The notes under the pieces: model-generated | The model's database searches: none | What the model saw: the letters and a program-made list of their open reading frames with translations, nothing else | Told to the model about the DNA's origin: nothing | Translations under genes and position numbers: made by a program | In this document: one piece after another, positions 1-21,469 of the stretch | How positions within the stretch are numbered: the stretch's first letter is position 1 | Layout: each line of letters opens with the position of its first letter | Source: Leptasterias polaris | Lineage: Eukaryota > Echinodermata > Asteroidea > Forcipulatida > Asteriidae | DNA: 64,000 nucleotides | Assembly (NCBI GenBank): GCA_037783415.1 | Contig: JAZGTN010000011.1 | Location: 1,240,001 to 1,304,000, forward strand | Reading direction: 5' to 3'

Positions 1-294
1 CTGAATTATTAAAAAAAAAAAAATTAAATCCAAAAGTTTCTTTGTTATAAAGATGGTAATGGTAGTAAGCATCTTAAAAACTCAAAACTTGTGAAAATGC
101 AGGCCCCATAAGTAAAAAACACAGCTGGTAACACATACGAGGCAATGCAATACATGACACAATACACTAGATCAGTAAATTTAACATTACTTAATTAATC
201 CTCAGCAGATAAAATGCAAGACACTTTAAGTAATCATTGGGACAACTTCTCAAGATAAAAGCATGTTATACTTTTTGTCCTATTTCTCTCCTAG

Positions 295-9921
<9,627 letters not shown>

Positions 9922-9994
9922 AGGAATTTTCTCATTTCAGCATACTCTTCATTAAAATGATGTATTGACAAAATTCAGCTGATGTCATCACTAC

Positions 9995-10000
9995 AATAAA
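9995..10000 (+). terminator. candidate polyadenylation signal of the ALK-like gene
   Basis: AATAAA lies 74 bases after the TGA stop of the receptor kinase. It is the first canonical hexamer after the stop; use is not shown by sequence alone. Confidence 0.45.
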
Positions 10001-10332
10001 TCTTGGTTTCCGTGTGTGTTATAACTGTGTAGTGAGCATCTAAGACTTTAAATGCAATTTGACTCCTCAAATGTTGGACCATGTGAGACAGTAGCTCCAT
10101 GCAACATCAGTGCAAGTGGGTCCAGCTCCAATTGCCTTTTTTGATTACAGAAACACAATTATGAACAATTTAGCAGTATGGTAAGAGCTCTTGTAGATCA
10201 TGTTTACTCGGAACTTAATTTTTTGGTTCATTACTTTTGGAGCTGATGTTCATAAAAGATAAACAGTAACAAGGTATCCCTCTAATTCCAGCCTGTATGT
10301 ATATCACGAGGGGGGTGGGGTGGCAAGTGCAT

Positions 10333-10445
10333 AGTACTCAGGGATGTGATTTCTCCGTTTTTAACCGGAAATCCAGTTTTGTTTTGCCCTACAAGCTTTC
10401 GTGCTTCAGGTTTTTTTCCAACAGCCTATCACATCCCTGAGTACT
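10333..10445. mobile_element. 113-bp miniature element with perfect 18-bp inverted ends
   Basis: AGTACTCAGGGATGTGAT at 10333-10350 is exactly inverted at 10428-10445. If the outer AGTACT is target DNA, the element itself would start CAGGGATGTGAT, a hAT-like end; AGTACT is its own palindrome, so the target duplication cannot be resolved. Confidence 0.6.
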
Positions 10446-11244
10446 GCTTACAAGTTAGACAACTTATGTGGTTTTTAATAACAATGTGTATTTATTATAA
10501 TGCGCTTTTGAAAGCCAAGTACACCCCTCAAACTCAACTCCTTAGGAGTGTGCAGCACCGGCAGCTAAATGGCCACACAGATTGCTAATCATTCACACCA
10601 GCACTCCCTACCCTCGCAGGTCCTACCCTCGCAGGTACCCATTTATTCCATGGTGAGGAGAAGCAGTTATAGTTAAGTGTTGTGCCTAGAATTCAAACCC
10701 ACATTCAGATGACCCGGCCACCATAACTTGAGTTCTGTGCCCTTGACTGCTCTGCCTCAACATGCTACAGCAGATTTTTTAGGTTTTTTTTCGAATTCAT
10801 TTTTTCACTCTTTTGCGAGACAATAGGCAATGTGAGTTTGTATTCGCCATTGATTTGCCTTCTTCAACCTATTGCCTTTGAAGAAATATTCACCGGAAAA
10901 AGTTAGTGTAATTTTCTCATGCTTTTGAAATGAACATTATTTGCACAGTAAGCAGCAAAACAGACATTCAGTGCAGTGAAATTTGCCTCAAGATGAGTTG
11001 TTGATCGTTTCATGTAGGAGTTATACCTGCTTTACAGTGCATAATTTATTACTCTAATTTGTTTCGAAGGTCAATTTGTTATCAAAAATTGAATTATCAG
11101 GGGAATGTGTTCAACCATGGTGGACTGTTCACACTGATTTGCATTCATTGAAAAGCCTTTTTAAGTTTAACACAAAACTAAAACTTTAAATGTAGAACTT
11201 ACTTATGAGATTGACTTACAAAAAAATAATAATGAAGTTTCTCT

Positions 11245-11828
11245 AGATGTGTGCCGTACTACCTTGTCCATATGCCATGTAAAAGTTTGTAATTTGTATA
11301 TAACAAAGCAGCTGAAATTATCCTGTTGCGACCCCCTTCTTATATTTTCCCCAATAATAATGCCCTTTATGGTTTTAACAGTAGTTTTATCAGATAACTT
11401 TCTTTTTACCAAATTGACTCGTCCTGTTTTTATGACTCTCTGTTTTTCATTTTGTATGTAATTGTCTATTGTGGTGTACTTATGTAAAGTTTTTAAATGC
11501 TGTACAATGGATAACAAATTTCATGTGTTTTAACATGATGAACAATCAAATTGAATTGAATTGAATTGAATCTCTGAGAACGCCCAGAAAAACAAGTCTG
11601 ATGTAATACATGACGTTACTGGTGGACTGAGGTTCAAATAATGGCTACTTTTCTTGTTCCACCATTGGCGTCACACCATGAGCAAGGCCTGTTTATGTGG
11701 GTGTTCCCGGAGGGCAATGAAATAGGTTTAAGGATATATACAAAAGCGAAAGTAACAATTATGTTTTCAGCTGGTTCATTACAAACTTTTACATGGCATA
11801 TGGACCAGGTAGCACAGCACACATCCTT
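11245..11828. mobile_element. foldback-like element with a LINE-type tail between the arms
   Basis: The left arm contains TCCATATGCCATGTAAAAGT near 11268. The right arm contains its inverse, ACTTTTACATGGCATATGGA, near 11786-11805. Outer parts (GTGTGCCG / CAGCACACATC) also invert. Between them lies a T-rich stretch ending in TTGAA repeats at 11547-11572, typical of a CR1/jockey-like LINE 3' end. Whether the arms and the tail belong to one element is unclear. Confidence 0.45.
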
Positions 11829-12902
11829 TAAGATTCAACGTCGATTTTTGTTAATGTCATCCTCAAAAGCTTGATCAAACTTCTTGCAATTTAAACAAAT
11901 TGAAACATCTCCAGAATGATATCTGTAAGCAACTTAATGTTAAAACAGTAAAGTAGAATTGTTATTGAATAGCGCTCCGCACTAATGACGTCACTTTTGC
12001 TTAATATACCATACCTCCTGCCAACTGTTCAGATTTAATTGGAATTGTCCAGTTTTTCAAGATTACAGGCCCCCCAAAAATCAGAACATTCCTATTTCTG
12101 ACAATGACAGCAATGAAAAAGATCAAAAAGTTCTGTCAAAAGAGGGTGCCATTTGCTTGTGTCAGTAGAGATTTTCTTACGGGATACAATGATTTTTGTA
12201 TGTTGTTTTAAATACGTACATAATTTGTATGTGTACATGTGTTAAGCTTTGCTCACATAGCTTCTTGCATCGCTATCTGTGGACTCGTAAAACTGGTGTT
12301 CCTATTTCTGATATTTCAATGTTGGCAGGTATGATATACCCGGCTATTGAACAAAACATTCCACCACTTACGCAATCACCTCGTCATCTACACACCTTGG
12401 ACAGGTCTACGCACGTACATGTACGTTAGTGAACTTTGACACATTTTGTCTAAGATCAGGGTACTTATCTTCTGCTTTCAGCATTAGTGCGGAGTGCTGT
12501 TAGCAGCACCAGTATGTGATTTATTCATATTGTTATTTTGTTCTCTTCTAAACATTCCATTAACATGATAGAGAAATATTACGATTAGGGACCAGTTTGT
12601 AGCAGTGAAAGAAGGGTCAAATGATACTTAGCCTCGAGACTGCAGCAAGGTCAAATGTTTTTTAAAGGTTTGAATGGTTTGGGGAAGAGTTATGAAGAAT
12701 ACACTCATTCCTATCCTGTAGCGTGTAGTAAACAGACTATAAATCAGGCCTTGAATTTTGAGAGAGCAAGGTGCTTTAATTTCAAAATGGTCAATAGTGC
12801 AGGTTAATCTTTTTTAAATTACCATCGATGGATCATGCTATTTTAATAAAAACAAGTTTGTCTTCATAAAACCATCATACAACTGCCTCGATGTCCTTGC
12901 TC

Positions 12903-13000
12903 AATTCAATTCAATCCAATTCAATTAATCTTTATTATATCCCAAAAAGGGATTAAAAACATTAAAATCAGTTTTAGGGATGTATACAATTACAAGAAAA
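12903..13000 (-). mobile_element. LINE 3' end with TTGAAT-type tail, minus strand
   Basis: Read on the minus strand the stretch is AATCCCTTTTTGGGATATAA, then TAATAAAGATTAATTGAATT and further TTGAATTG units: a poly(A)-signal-like region followed by the simple repeat used as tail by several LINEs here (compare 11547-11572 and 34208-34245). The 5' extent is not defined. Confidence 0.45.
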
Positions 13001-14714
13001 CTCACTAAAAAGCGATAAGTATATTCTCTATGCTTGATGGAACTCAAGTAAGTATACCAGTAGCAGCAATTAGGATGAAGAGTGTCTGTCAGGGTACCCA
13101 TGTATTTTTACCAGAGTGCATCAAACCAGAAGCTTTAGGCTTGATAGCATCGCACATGTTTTACTTTTATCTGAAATCCACTGTAATTGAAAAGTAAAAG
13201 AAGATGCAATTTGAAGGAAATTTTTACAAATATTTATTGAATAGTAGTGTAAATAGTAATAATGGATGCAACTGGTGTACATAATTATATATTTTGTATT
13301 TGAAATAATTATGCAATTATTAAACAAATGATTTGTAATTTTTTTGGTAATAATCCAAATGTTTATTTCTGGTGATCACGTCAAATAATACTGTTTCAAA
13401 ATTTTGGGGTATTTTTTTGAGAAATAGATAGATAAATGCTTATATTTTGCACACACCACCTAAATATAAATTAAAACTACAAGAAAATGGTGTTTGTATT
13501 TATGCTGATCTTTGTATATTTTGGTTATTTCTATAGAATTGTTTTTGTTTTGTTTTTTCAAGGTGCAAAACCCGAAGGTTACCATCTTTTTAAATATTTT
13601 AAACCTAATTTTGTAATTGCAATATTTTGACAGAAAATTGTCACGTTGCTTTTAATTAATAAATCCAGGATGAGATGTTCTGAAAATTGTGTAATTCCTG
13701 CTTATTATGATGAATCCATTATAACTGTCTCCTGTCCATGATATTTAAAAGTAAGAGGTCTTCACTCTCAACGAACTAAACATTTGAAAGATTTTTAATT
13801 TATGAAATGGAAAAAAGATGCTAACATCAATTAACATTTAGACTAGTTTCCTTTGTCATACGATTCAATGTAGTAATATAGTTTATTGGAGTGGCAATTT
13901 ACCGTTTTTGAGAAACCGAATTGGAAAGATTTGTAATTCACAAATTGCACAACTGCTTACCAACCAAAATGACCCAAGACGGAACCCCACATTACAAGGC
14001 TGAATTTTACTACTTGAGAAAGACTCTGCTAGGGTTGAAATGTGATGGGCCATTAATTTGTTGTTAATGCATAAATTTACATTTTGTTCTTTGATTCAAT
14101 TTAGTACCAGCAGATTTTATTTTCAACGTATGGAGTGGTGATTTAACACTGATGTGGCAAGTCCATGATACTGTATTTCATTTTATTACATTGACGCGAG
14201 GTACCAGTACAAAGATAAAGGTTACACCAAACTTACATTCTAAATTGCTGGTAGGGATCCAGACATGTTATTTGGCCCTTTTAAAAAAGTAGGACAGTTT
14301 CATTCAGTACAAGGTTCTACATACACAATATATATATTTTCGCAAGACTTTTAAAGACCTACTTGAACAAAAATGGCAACAAGTGATCTTTGCTGAAATT
14401 CATTTAAAATGTTTTCAATCAATAAGGAAATTGAGTTTAATCAGATGAGATTAAACAGATTTTAACTGTATAAAAAATACAATCATTAAGAGAGATCCCT
14501 GTTACCGCACCAGTCATGTGACGTCATGTGGGAGCTCCGTTTTGCTTGTTGCAGAATGGATGTATAAGTTAACAAAGCAAACTCCCACACATGACGTCAA
14601 AGGATCGATAATTACAACAAATTTAGAAGTAGCTCAAGTACCTGTAAGGTTATTTAATTTATTTTTTTGCAGATTTTTCTGAGGGCAATATAAAAAAAGC
14701 AGAAATCATATTAA

Positions 14715-15307
14715 CCCTTTCAGCCCAAGTTTTTTTTGACATAAACAATTGCAGGTGCCCACATTGTTTGACCACTCAAGCTTGATGCACACATTCTCAC
14801 ACAACAGGAAGAATGTGTTCAAATTTCTGTTTTACAAACTCTATTATTACCTTGAAGATTTTATTTTAGAGCATAATGAGTAATAACAATAGTCTTACTT
14901 ATTGAATTTCCTTTCATTTAATTAAAAAAACATTGAAATCAGCCAATAAATGTCCAAGTTCTTGGTCTTTGTTTCCCCAGTGTGTTCTGTAAACCCAAAC
15001 ACTTTTTTAGGTGTCTTGCATTTCGGATATTTCCACTCTGAATTGAAGAGATTGCATAATACCAACCTTATTTTATTTAACCATCATTGCAAAGATCTGA
15101 AGATCTGATCTTTCTCTTTCCAATGATGGTAAGCTTGGGTATGGAGGGTGAACATGGACAAAACTGCAGCTTTTTTAACAAATGGCATTTGTGCTCAGGC
15201 TTGAGTGCTTTTTTGTGTGTTATCTTTGGCGAGTTTAGCCGCCATTGATTGGGCTCAAGCAGGGTATAGTGCACAGTCCACTAAAGTCACCCTTGGGGCT
15301 GAAAGGG
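14715..15307. mobile_element. piggyBac-type MITE (TTAA target, CCCTTTCAGCCC ends)
   Basis: The left junction is TTAA then CCCTTTCAGCCCAAG at 14711-14729. The right end is CTTGGGGCTGAAAGGG at 15292-15307, the inverted counterpart with one extra G. A TTTAA follows, so the right TTAA is offset by one base. About 593 bases, no coding capacity seen. TTAA plus CCC ends is typical of piggyBac elements. Confidence 0.7.
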
Positions 15308-16395
15308 TTTAAAGTATGAAGAATACCATGCAAACTGATCTAAACATGGTTGTGTGCCAACTAATGGGTTTATTTAAATATTGATATCCCTTTTCTTCAA
15401 AAGATGAAAGGCGTAGACCTATAGTGAGGAAGACCTTAGACCTATTCTGGTTTCAGATTTGTTTTAAAACAATATATTCAGTTTTAGAAAAAAGGAAAAT
15501 TCATGGTTATTTTACAATATAAGAATGCAACAATTGCTAACATATTCTTTTCCCATAGTTGAGATTGATTTTCACATTTTAATCACTACAAACTAATATA
15601 AATCTAGTTTTACGTTTATTAATAGTCATGCCGTATTGTTGGAAGCCCACTTTTATTAAAAAACCTACATAACCAGCACACGGAACTGTGCAAAGACAAC
15701 ATAATGTCAATGAAAAGGGACAACAGCTGGCTGTACAAAAAGTAGCCTACACGCCAAAACAACACAATACAATAAATACATTTATAGAGCACTCTTACTC
15801 ATCAAAGCCAGTCACACAGTGCTGAAAAGTGTATAAAATGTTACCCAAAGAATACAGTTAAATATGTAGGTCGTTGTTCGAATAGATGAGTTTTCAGAGC
15901 CTTCTTAAACTCATCCAGAGTCTGAAAGCAGGCTTGTCATCAGCGGTGGCGCCAGACCCATTAATAGGGGGGGGGGATTAAATTGAAGGGGGCGAACATT
16001 AATTTGTAATGTAATTTTGCACTGATGAAAAAGCATTGACTCACCAAAATGACAGACTTACACTCAGCGTGAGCTGGGCTAATGTGAAAATAGTTGCATT
16101 AATCAGGGTGCAGTTTTGGCCATCTAGGAAATTTCTGAAGCAGGAATTATGAGGGGCGGGCAGTTTGGGGACGGCTACAAAACTAAACCAACGTTGTACT
16201 CTGAGCTTAAACATTGTAGCTAGACAAAACAACCCTTATTTTGCTTTGAGACTATTTTTTTGTGAAGCGCTCAGAAAGAGGAAAATAATTGTTTTAATTC
16301 AAATGTAAGCAATTGTCGATGGAGTTGTTGCTTACACACTTTACTGAATGATAATATTCTTGTTTGGTTGCCTTTTGCTAAGATTTGCAAGTTAA

Positions 16396-16691
16396 CCCTT
16401 TAGAGACCATAGCGGCCGCAAGCGGCTTGTACCAAAACGCCCAGAGCGGCCGCAAAGTTTAACCTACTTCTATTCACATAAAGAGGTCAAAGTAAAGGTC
16501 ATGGCCACATGTGAAATTTTCCGATGTAGTAAGTTGACATAGTACCCCAATTTCTAAAACAAGAAACAAAACTGTCCCTTTCATTTTATTTATGTTGAGA
16601 TTTTTACTGACAAAATTTCAAGAAACTAACAATATTAGCAATGTCTGGGCGTTTTGTGATGATTATCTGGAAATTAATGGTCTCTAAAGGG
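16396..16691. mobile_element. piggyBac-type MITE with perfect 15-bp ends and TTAA duplication
   Basis: TTAA at 16392-16395 and 16692-16695 flanks CCCTTTAGAGACCAT and its exact inverse ATGGTCTCTAAAGGG. Length 296 bases. Two GCGGCCGC sites lie near the left end. It sits just 3' of the UGT stop codon and may contribute to the UGT 3' UTR, which is read on the minus strand. Confidence 0.88.
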
Positions 16692-16713
16692 TTAAGACAT
16701 CGGACAACGTGGT

Positions 16714-19700
16714 CTACTCACTCTTTAGTTTTCCACTTTTATTCCGACAGCACAAAAAAAGACACACCGCCCTCATGACGTAAAATATTACGCAAACCAA
16801 CACCAACAAAGCGATACCAATGAACACAATGACATCAATAGAGTTCAGCTGGACAAAGTTCAAATCTAGTGATTTGGGTCTGAGATGAGCGCCGCCATAT
16901 TTGATGCTAAGCTCTACCCAATCAGCAGCTCGGTCTCTTGGGGTTGAAGGTTGGTCCTTGAGGATGCCTGACCACTTCTCAGCGTTTTTCTTATACCTGC
17001 ATGGTAAAATATGAGACAAAGTATCCGAATTAGTAAACAATCAAAGGAAATGACATTGCTTTTGAAGTGCTCATTCTGTGTAGATGTCTTCTAATGGTGC
17101 AAAAGCAAGAAGTAGTGAAAAAGGGGTGCTGCATAAAAACAGCAGCAGACTGAACAGTAATCCAAAATCTCTATGGAAATTATGTTGGCCATTATCTATA
17201 CCGGCTTCTCAAAGCAATCGTTAATTTCTTAATGATGGGTACCGGTATGTACAGCTAAGTTTTAATCATAACACTCATTTATGTAGCATCAAGGCGATGT
17301 GACACTATCTGCTGCCAAAATGCTCCTTGGCCGATCCTGGCGCCTAGCTGCACGTTTACATTGTTTCAGAAACCATTTTACCTCTAGACGGTGCCATAAT
17401 GACAATGACGCATAAGATCCATAAAAATGATTCCCCACCTCTTATGATCAAACCAGCCCCTTCCCCTAAACACCCCCACCTTGTCACCCTCCTCTTTGTA
17501 CATCCCCAGCTTTTTCTATGTGCTTTCATCTCTGTCATCTCTTTCCACTAGACTGCTTTTGTTTCACCAGTATACCTGTTTATGTGTGTGTTGTCATTTA
17601 CCCTCGGGAAAGACTCTGCTAGGGTCAAAACATTAGGCCACTAACTACTTTTTGCAGAAATGATTATCATCACACAATCATTACAAAAATGTACAGAAAA
17701 GTAAAATCATCAAAATAAATTGTTGACATCATAATATAGTGCAGTCACTCACTGTTTATCCTGCAACACCTCAACAATGGCATCGTGGAAGGTATCCTCT
17801 GTGATCGTAGTTATGTCAACCCCTTTCCCTAACTTCCTTGACTCGATTCTGACCAGTACATCAAACTGATCCCCAACCATTGGTAGACCAATGATCGGCA
17901 CGCCGTGGTAGATGGCTTCAAAGACACCGTTCAACCCAGCGTGGGTGATCAGTGCTTTAGTTTTGGGATGAGCTACAGGGGGAGTAAAAAGGAAGAACCA
18001 AATCATATGCAACAAATTATTTTTCGTTATTATACTGGTTGGCAAAAAAAACCTCAGAAACATTTCATCCTGTGCCTTGAAGGATGTAATAATGTTTTAC
18101 TGAAAAGGGTGTGATCAATTGATAAGCAAAATCGTGTTTCAAGAAGACTGAGCTTAAAGGTTTGATCAGTTTTCTACCATTCAAGTCCTTCCTAGGAAAG
18201 TAAAATTCTGCATGGGAATGGGACAACATGTCTTTCAGGGTAATTCTAACTTTTTGTAAAAATGCTGGATTGCTTGGGTTGAGGAAACTCTCATCCAACC
18301 ATATAGAGGCCAACCATAGATCCAAGTGAGGATAGGCCAACCATATGCCTAGAGCCCAGTGAGGGTAGGCCAACCAGAAAGGCCAGGGGGTAGGCCTACT
18401 AGAGCCCAGTGAGCTAGGCCAACCATAGAGCCCAGAGAGGGTAGGCCAACCACAGAGCCAAGTGAGGGTAGGCCAACCACAGAGCCCAGTGAGGGTAGGC
18501 CAACCAGAAAGGCCAGGGGTAGGCCTACTAGAGCCCAGTGAGCTAGGCCAACCATAGAGCCCAGAGAGGGTAGGCCAACCATAGAGCCCAGTGAAGGTAG
18601 GCCAACCATAGAACCCAGTGAGGGTACACCATAGAACCCAGTGAGGGTAGGCCAACCATAGAACCCAGTGAAGGTAGGCCAACCACAGAGCCATCACAGG
18701 CCAACCATTGAGCCAAATGAGGGTAGGCCAACCATTGAGCCAAATGAGGGTAGGCCAACCATAGAACCCAGTGAGGGTAGGCCAACCATAGAACCCAGTG
18801 AGGGTAGGCCAACCATAGAACCCAGTGAGGGTCGGCCATCACAGAACCCAGTGAGGGTAGGCCAACCATAGAACCCAGTGAGGGTAGGCCAACCATAGAA
18901 CCCAGTGAGGGTCGGCCAATCACAGAACCCAGTGAGGGTCGGCCAATCACAGAACCCAGTGAGGGTAGGCCATGGCAACCATAGAACCCAGTGACAGTAG
19001 GCCAACCATAGAACCCAGTGAAGGTAGGCCAACCATAGAACTCAGTGGGGGTAGGCCAACCATAAAGCCCAGTGAGGGTAGGCCAGCCATAAAGCCCATC
19101 ACAGTGAGGGTAGGCCAACCCTTGAGCCAAATGAGGGTAGGCCAACCAAAGAGCCCAGTGAGGGTAGACCTTCTAGAACCGAGGGTAGGCCAACCATAGA
19201 GCCCAGTGAGGATAGGCCAACCATAGAGCCCAGTGAGGGTAGACCTTCTAGAACCCAGTGAGGGTAGGCCAACCATAGAGCCCAGTGAGGGTAGGCCAAC
19301 CATGGAACTCATTGAGCTAGGCCTACCATAAAGCCCAGTGATGGTAGGCCAACCAAAGAGCCCAGTGAGGGTAGACCTTCTAGAACCGAGGGTAGGCCAA
19401 CCATAGAGCCCAGTGAGGGTAGGCCAACCATAGAGCCCAGTGAGGGTAGACCTTCTAGAACCCAGTGAGGGTAGGCCAACCATAGAGCCCAGTGAGGGTA
19501 GGCCAACCATGGAACTCATTGAGCTAGGCCTACCATAAAGCCCAGTGATGGTAGGCCAACCATAGAGCCAAGTGAGGGTAGGCCAACCATACAACCCAGT
19601 GAGGGTAGGCCAACCACAAAGCCCCAGTGAGTATGCCAACCATGGAACCGATTGAGCTAGGCCAACCACAAAGCCCAGTATAGGCCTACCATAGAACCCA

Positions 19701-21469
19701 GTGAGAGTAGGCCTTTACCCTAACTAAGCACCCAGTGAGGCCTCCCATAGTTAATTAAAGTTGGAGTTAGGGTTCAGATTTGAATTCAAGTTAAAGGTTA
19801 CAGAGTAAGAGTTTGGGGTTTTAATCTAAAATAAACCGTTTTGGCAACATTCCTGTACTAAATTTCAATCCACATGTTTACATGACACAAAATGTTCATT
19901 TCACCAAACTTTGATCACAGGATCCAAACGATCACCCCACCCCCACTCACCGAGTAAGTCGTTTTGCGGTAGCCATTTAACCAGCTTGGTGTTGTTGCCC
20001 AAAGTAGTCGGTGGTTCTCCCTCGAACTTCCACACAACCCGCTGGGGTAAACGCGCCAAGGTTGCGGCCAGTGATGAACATTTAGTGGCGTTCATGGTGT
20101 TGAAGTATGAACTTACTGTGAAAACCACCACACCGTGCTCACCAGATCCATTCATGAAGTCTTCGAGCTCCTGTGTTTTTTAATCAAAGGAAAAGAAGTC
20201 ACCATACAAGGTTATCTATCCAGTATGATGGATATAACAGAGGACAGAGAACTGTATGGCCGCGATCCCCGACAGCAAATGCATCCATCATGGTACCCCA
20301 ACGACCAGCACGACGGTCTCGGGATGCGAGTGAGTGATGATGGATCAAGAGGGACACCTATTTAGGTAGACGTCCACGGTGAAAGCATGGGATTTGTAAA
20401 AAGAAAATGTTTTCAAATGCGATAAAAAGATTCCTCGATAGTGAAAGTACTTTTAACGGTCCGACTTGCTTTGAAATACATATTTTAAGCGTATTTTATT
20501 AGTTTTTTTTATGGGAACAATTTTATATCAAAATTTTATTCTACCTACCGGGTCTAAAGGTTCCCCTGGTGACGTCGTGAGCCCGCCGACTAGTATAACA
20601 TTTGGTGTGAGTGATCGTGGGAAGTCGGCCGAGAAGTCAGAATTCATCAACCAAATTTCGGCCAGTCCAAGTGACCTGAATACACTCAACTCAGGTCGGA
20701 TTCCATGCAGCGCTTTCAGACTTTCAAACGGTGCCAAGATGGTGTGGTCGTACAGCAGGGAACTTACTCCGTACGCAAGGACGTTGACGAACCGTTGGAG
20801 AAGGTTCATTTTGTCCGTGTACTGCGTCATGATTTCGGGTATGAACGCAGGATTGCTTGGTAGGCCCGCGAGTCTTCCGTGCGCCATCGGCATGATCAGC
20901 CCATTCATGACATTTACGTATCTGAGGTTCAGTTTCTGTGCTATGAGTATGTAACAAGGGTACATGACGTCCCCTACAACGATGTCGAATTGGGCATCTC
21001 GCAGTCTACCCATCAAGGCATCATCGGAGAGGGTGGCATTGCATTCGGCTGCGAAGAATGCGTTAACGCTTAAGGTTTTGGCGCCATCTGTGCCTGCCGT
21101 GTTCAGCAGCCATAACTTCAACCATCCCCACGTGCCCGTCAGCTCACCTTTTACACTCGATGATCCGAACGAAGCCAAGCCTTTCTGCATATCACTTACA
21201 GAAACCGTGGAAGAAAACTTCTCGAAGGTGAACAAGTCGGCTAAACTGCTGTTTGTCCGGTGGCCGAACACATCACTTATTAGGAAAGTCACACTGTGGC
21301 CCCGTTTGACCAGCGTCTCAGCAATGATCGAGCCCGTGTAGAAATGACTGCCCGGGCCTCCCAGTCCAGAAATGAACAAAATATTAGATGCCTTCGAAGA
21401 ATAGGGAAAACAAAACATCGCTATGGCAAATAGAGCCATTTTGCTCCATAAGGGCGAGAGAGCAGCCAT
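16714..21469 (-). CDS. UDP-glucuronosyltransferase-like protein, complete, four exons
   Basis: Type I membrane enzyme of the ER that would transfer sugar from a UDP-sugar to small lipophilic acceptors. Exons (transcript order): 21469-20549, 20170-19951, 17972-17753, 16996-16714; lengths 921, 220, 220 and 283 with consistent phases, giving 547 residues and TAG, close to the usual 530. Signal peptide about residues 1-28; catalytic His at GPGSH (42); supporting Asp in QFDIVVGDVMYPC (167). The donor-binding signature runs from WLPQNDLLG across the second intron to HAGLNGVFEAIYHGVP and ends GDQ. One membrane helix (VIVFIGIALLVLVCVIF) is followed by a short basic tail ending KLKSE, a KxKxx ER-retrieval signal. 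The second 220-base exon matches the size of a vertebrate UGT exon; the first corresponds to two vertebrate exons fused (132+88). UGT1/UGT2 assignment and acceptor specificity cannot be read from sequence. Confidence 0.94.
17445..17670 (+). repeat. interspersed repeat, copy 2 of the CTCAGCTAAGGGTCGAAACG family
   Basis: Shares blocks with 4000-4262: AAACCAGCCCCTTCCCC, TCTTTCCACTAGACTGCTT, TTTATGTGTGTGTTGTCATT, then AAGACTCTGCTAGGGTCAAA. A third short match (GAAAGACTCTGCTAGGG) is at 14018-14034. Lies in the last UGT intron. Confidence 0.55.
18300..19740. repeat. minisatellite with a 27-bp unit, about 50 copies, in UGT intron 2
   Basis: The unit reads on the plus strand as GGTAGGCCAACCATAGA followed by the ten bases RCCCAGTGAG; variants carry CACAGA, AAAGAG, or a TAGACCTTCTAGAACC module that replaces part of a unit. 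A larger block at 19170-19330 is repeated with few changes at 19360-19520. Because 27 is divisible by three, long open frames arise in several frames on both strands; none carries a recognisable start context or domain. It lies wholly inside the intron between UGT exons 2 and 3. Confidence 0.95.

Larger units (their letters stand above)
9922..14714. other. intergenic region after the ALK-like gene
   Basis: No conserved coding block is seen. Contents: the 3' UTR and AATAAA near 9995; a fragment at 10075-10130 resembling one end of the 44640-44822 MITE family; the 113-bp element at 10333-10445; a tRNA-like repeat with ATTCAAACCCACATTC near 10690; an inverted pair at 11245-11318 and 11757-11828; a LINE-type tail of TTGAA units at 11547-11572; and a minus-strand LINE tail at 12903-13000. 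From 13000 to 14490 nothing stands out. At 14516-14604 a small stem of ACGTCATGTGGGAG and its inverse is visible. Confidence 0.5.

Noticed and set aside
18065..19669. Long minus-strand frames (86 to 240 codons) rich in GWPTLTGLY and MVGLPSLGS repeats
   Set aside because: They are translations of the 27-bp intronic minisatellite in different frames; unit length divisible by three explains the openness. No splice logic or domain supports a protein.
18300..19740. CRISPR array
   Set aside because: The units are contiguous with no unique spacers, and the DNA is clearly animal.
20511..21341. Plus-strand frames of 147 and 125 codons
   Set aside because: They are antisense to UGT exon 1, which has full family support on the minus strand.
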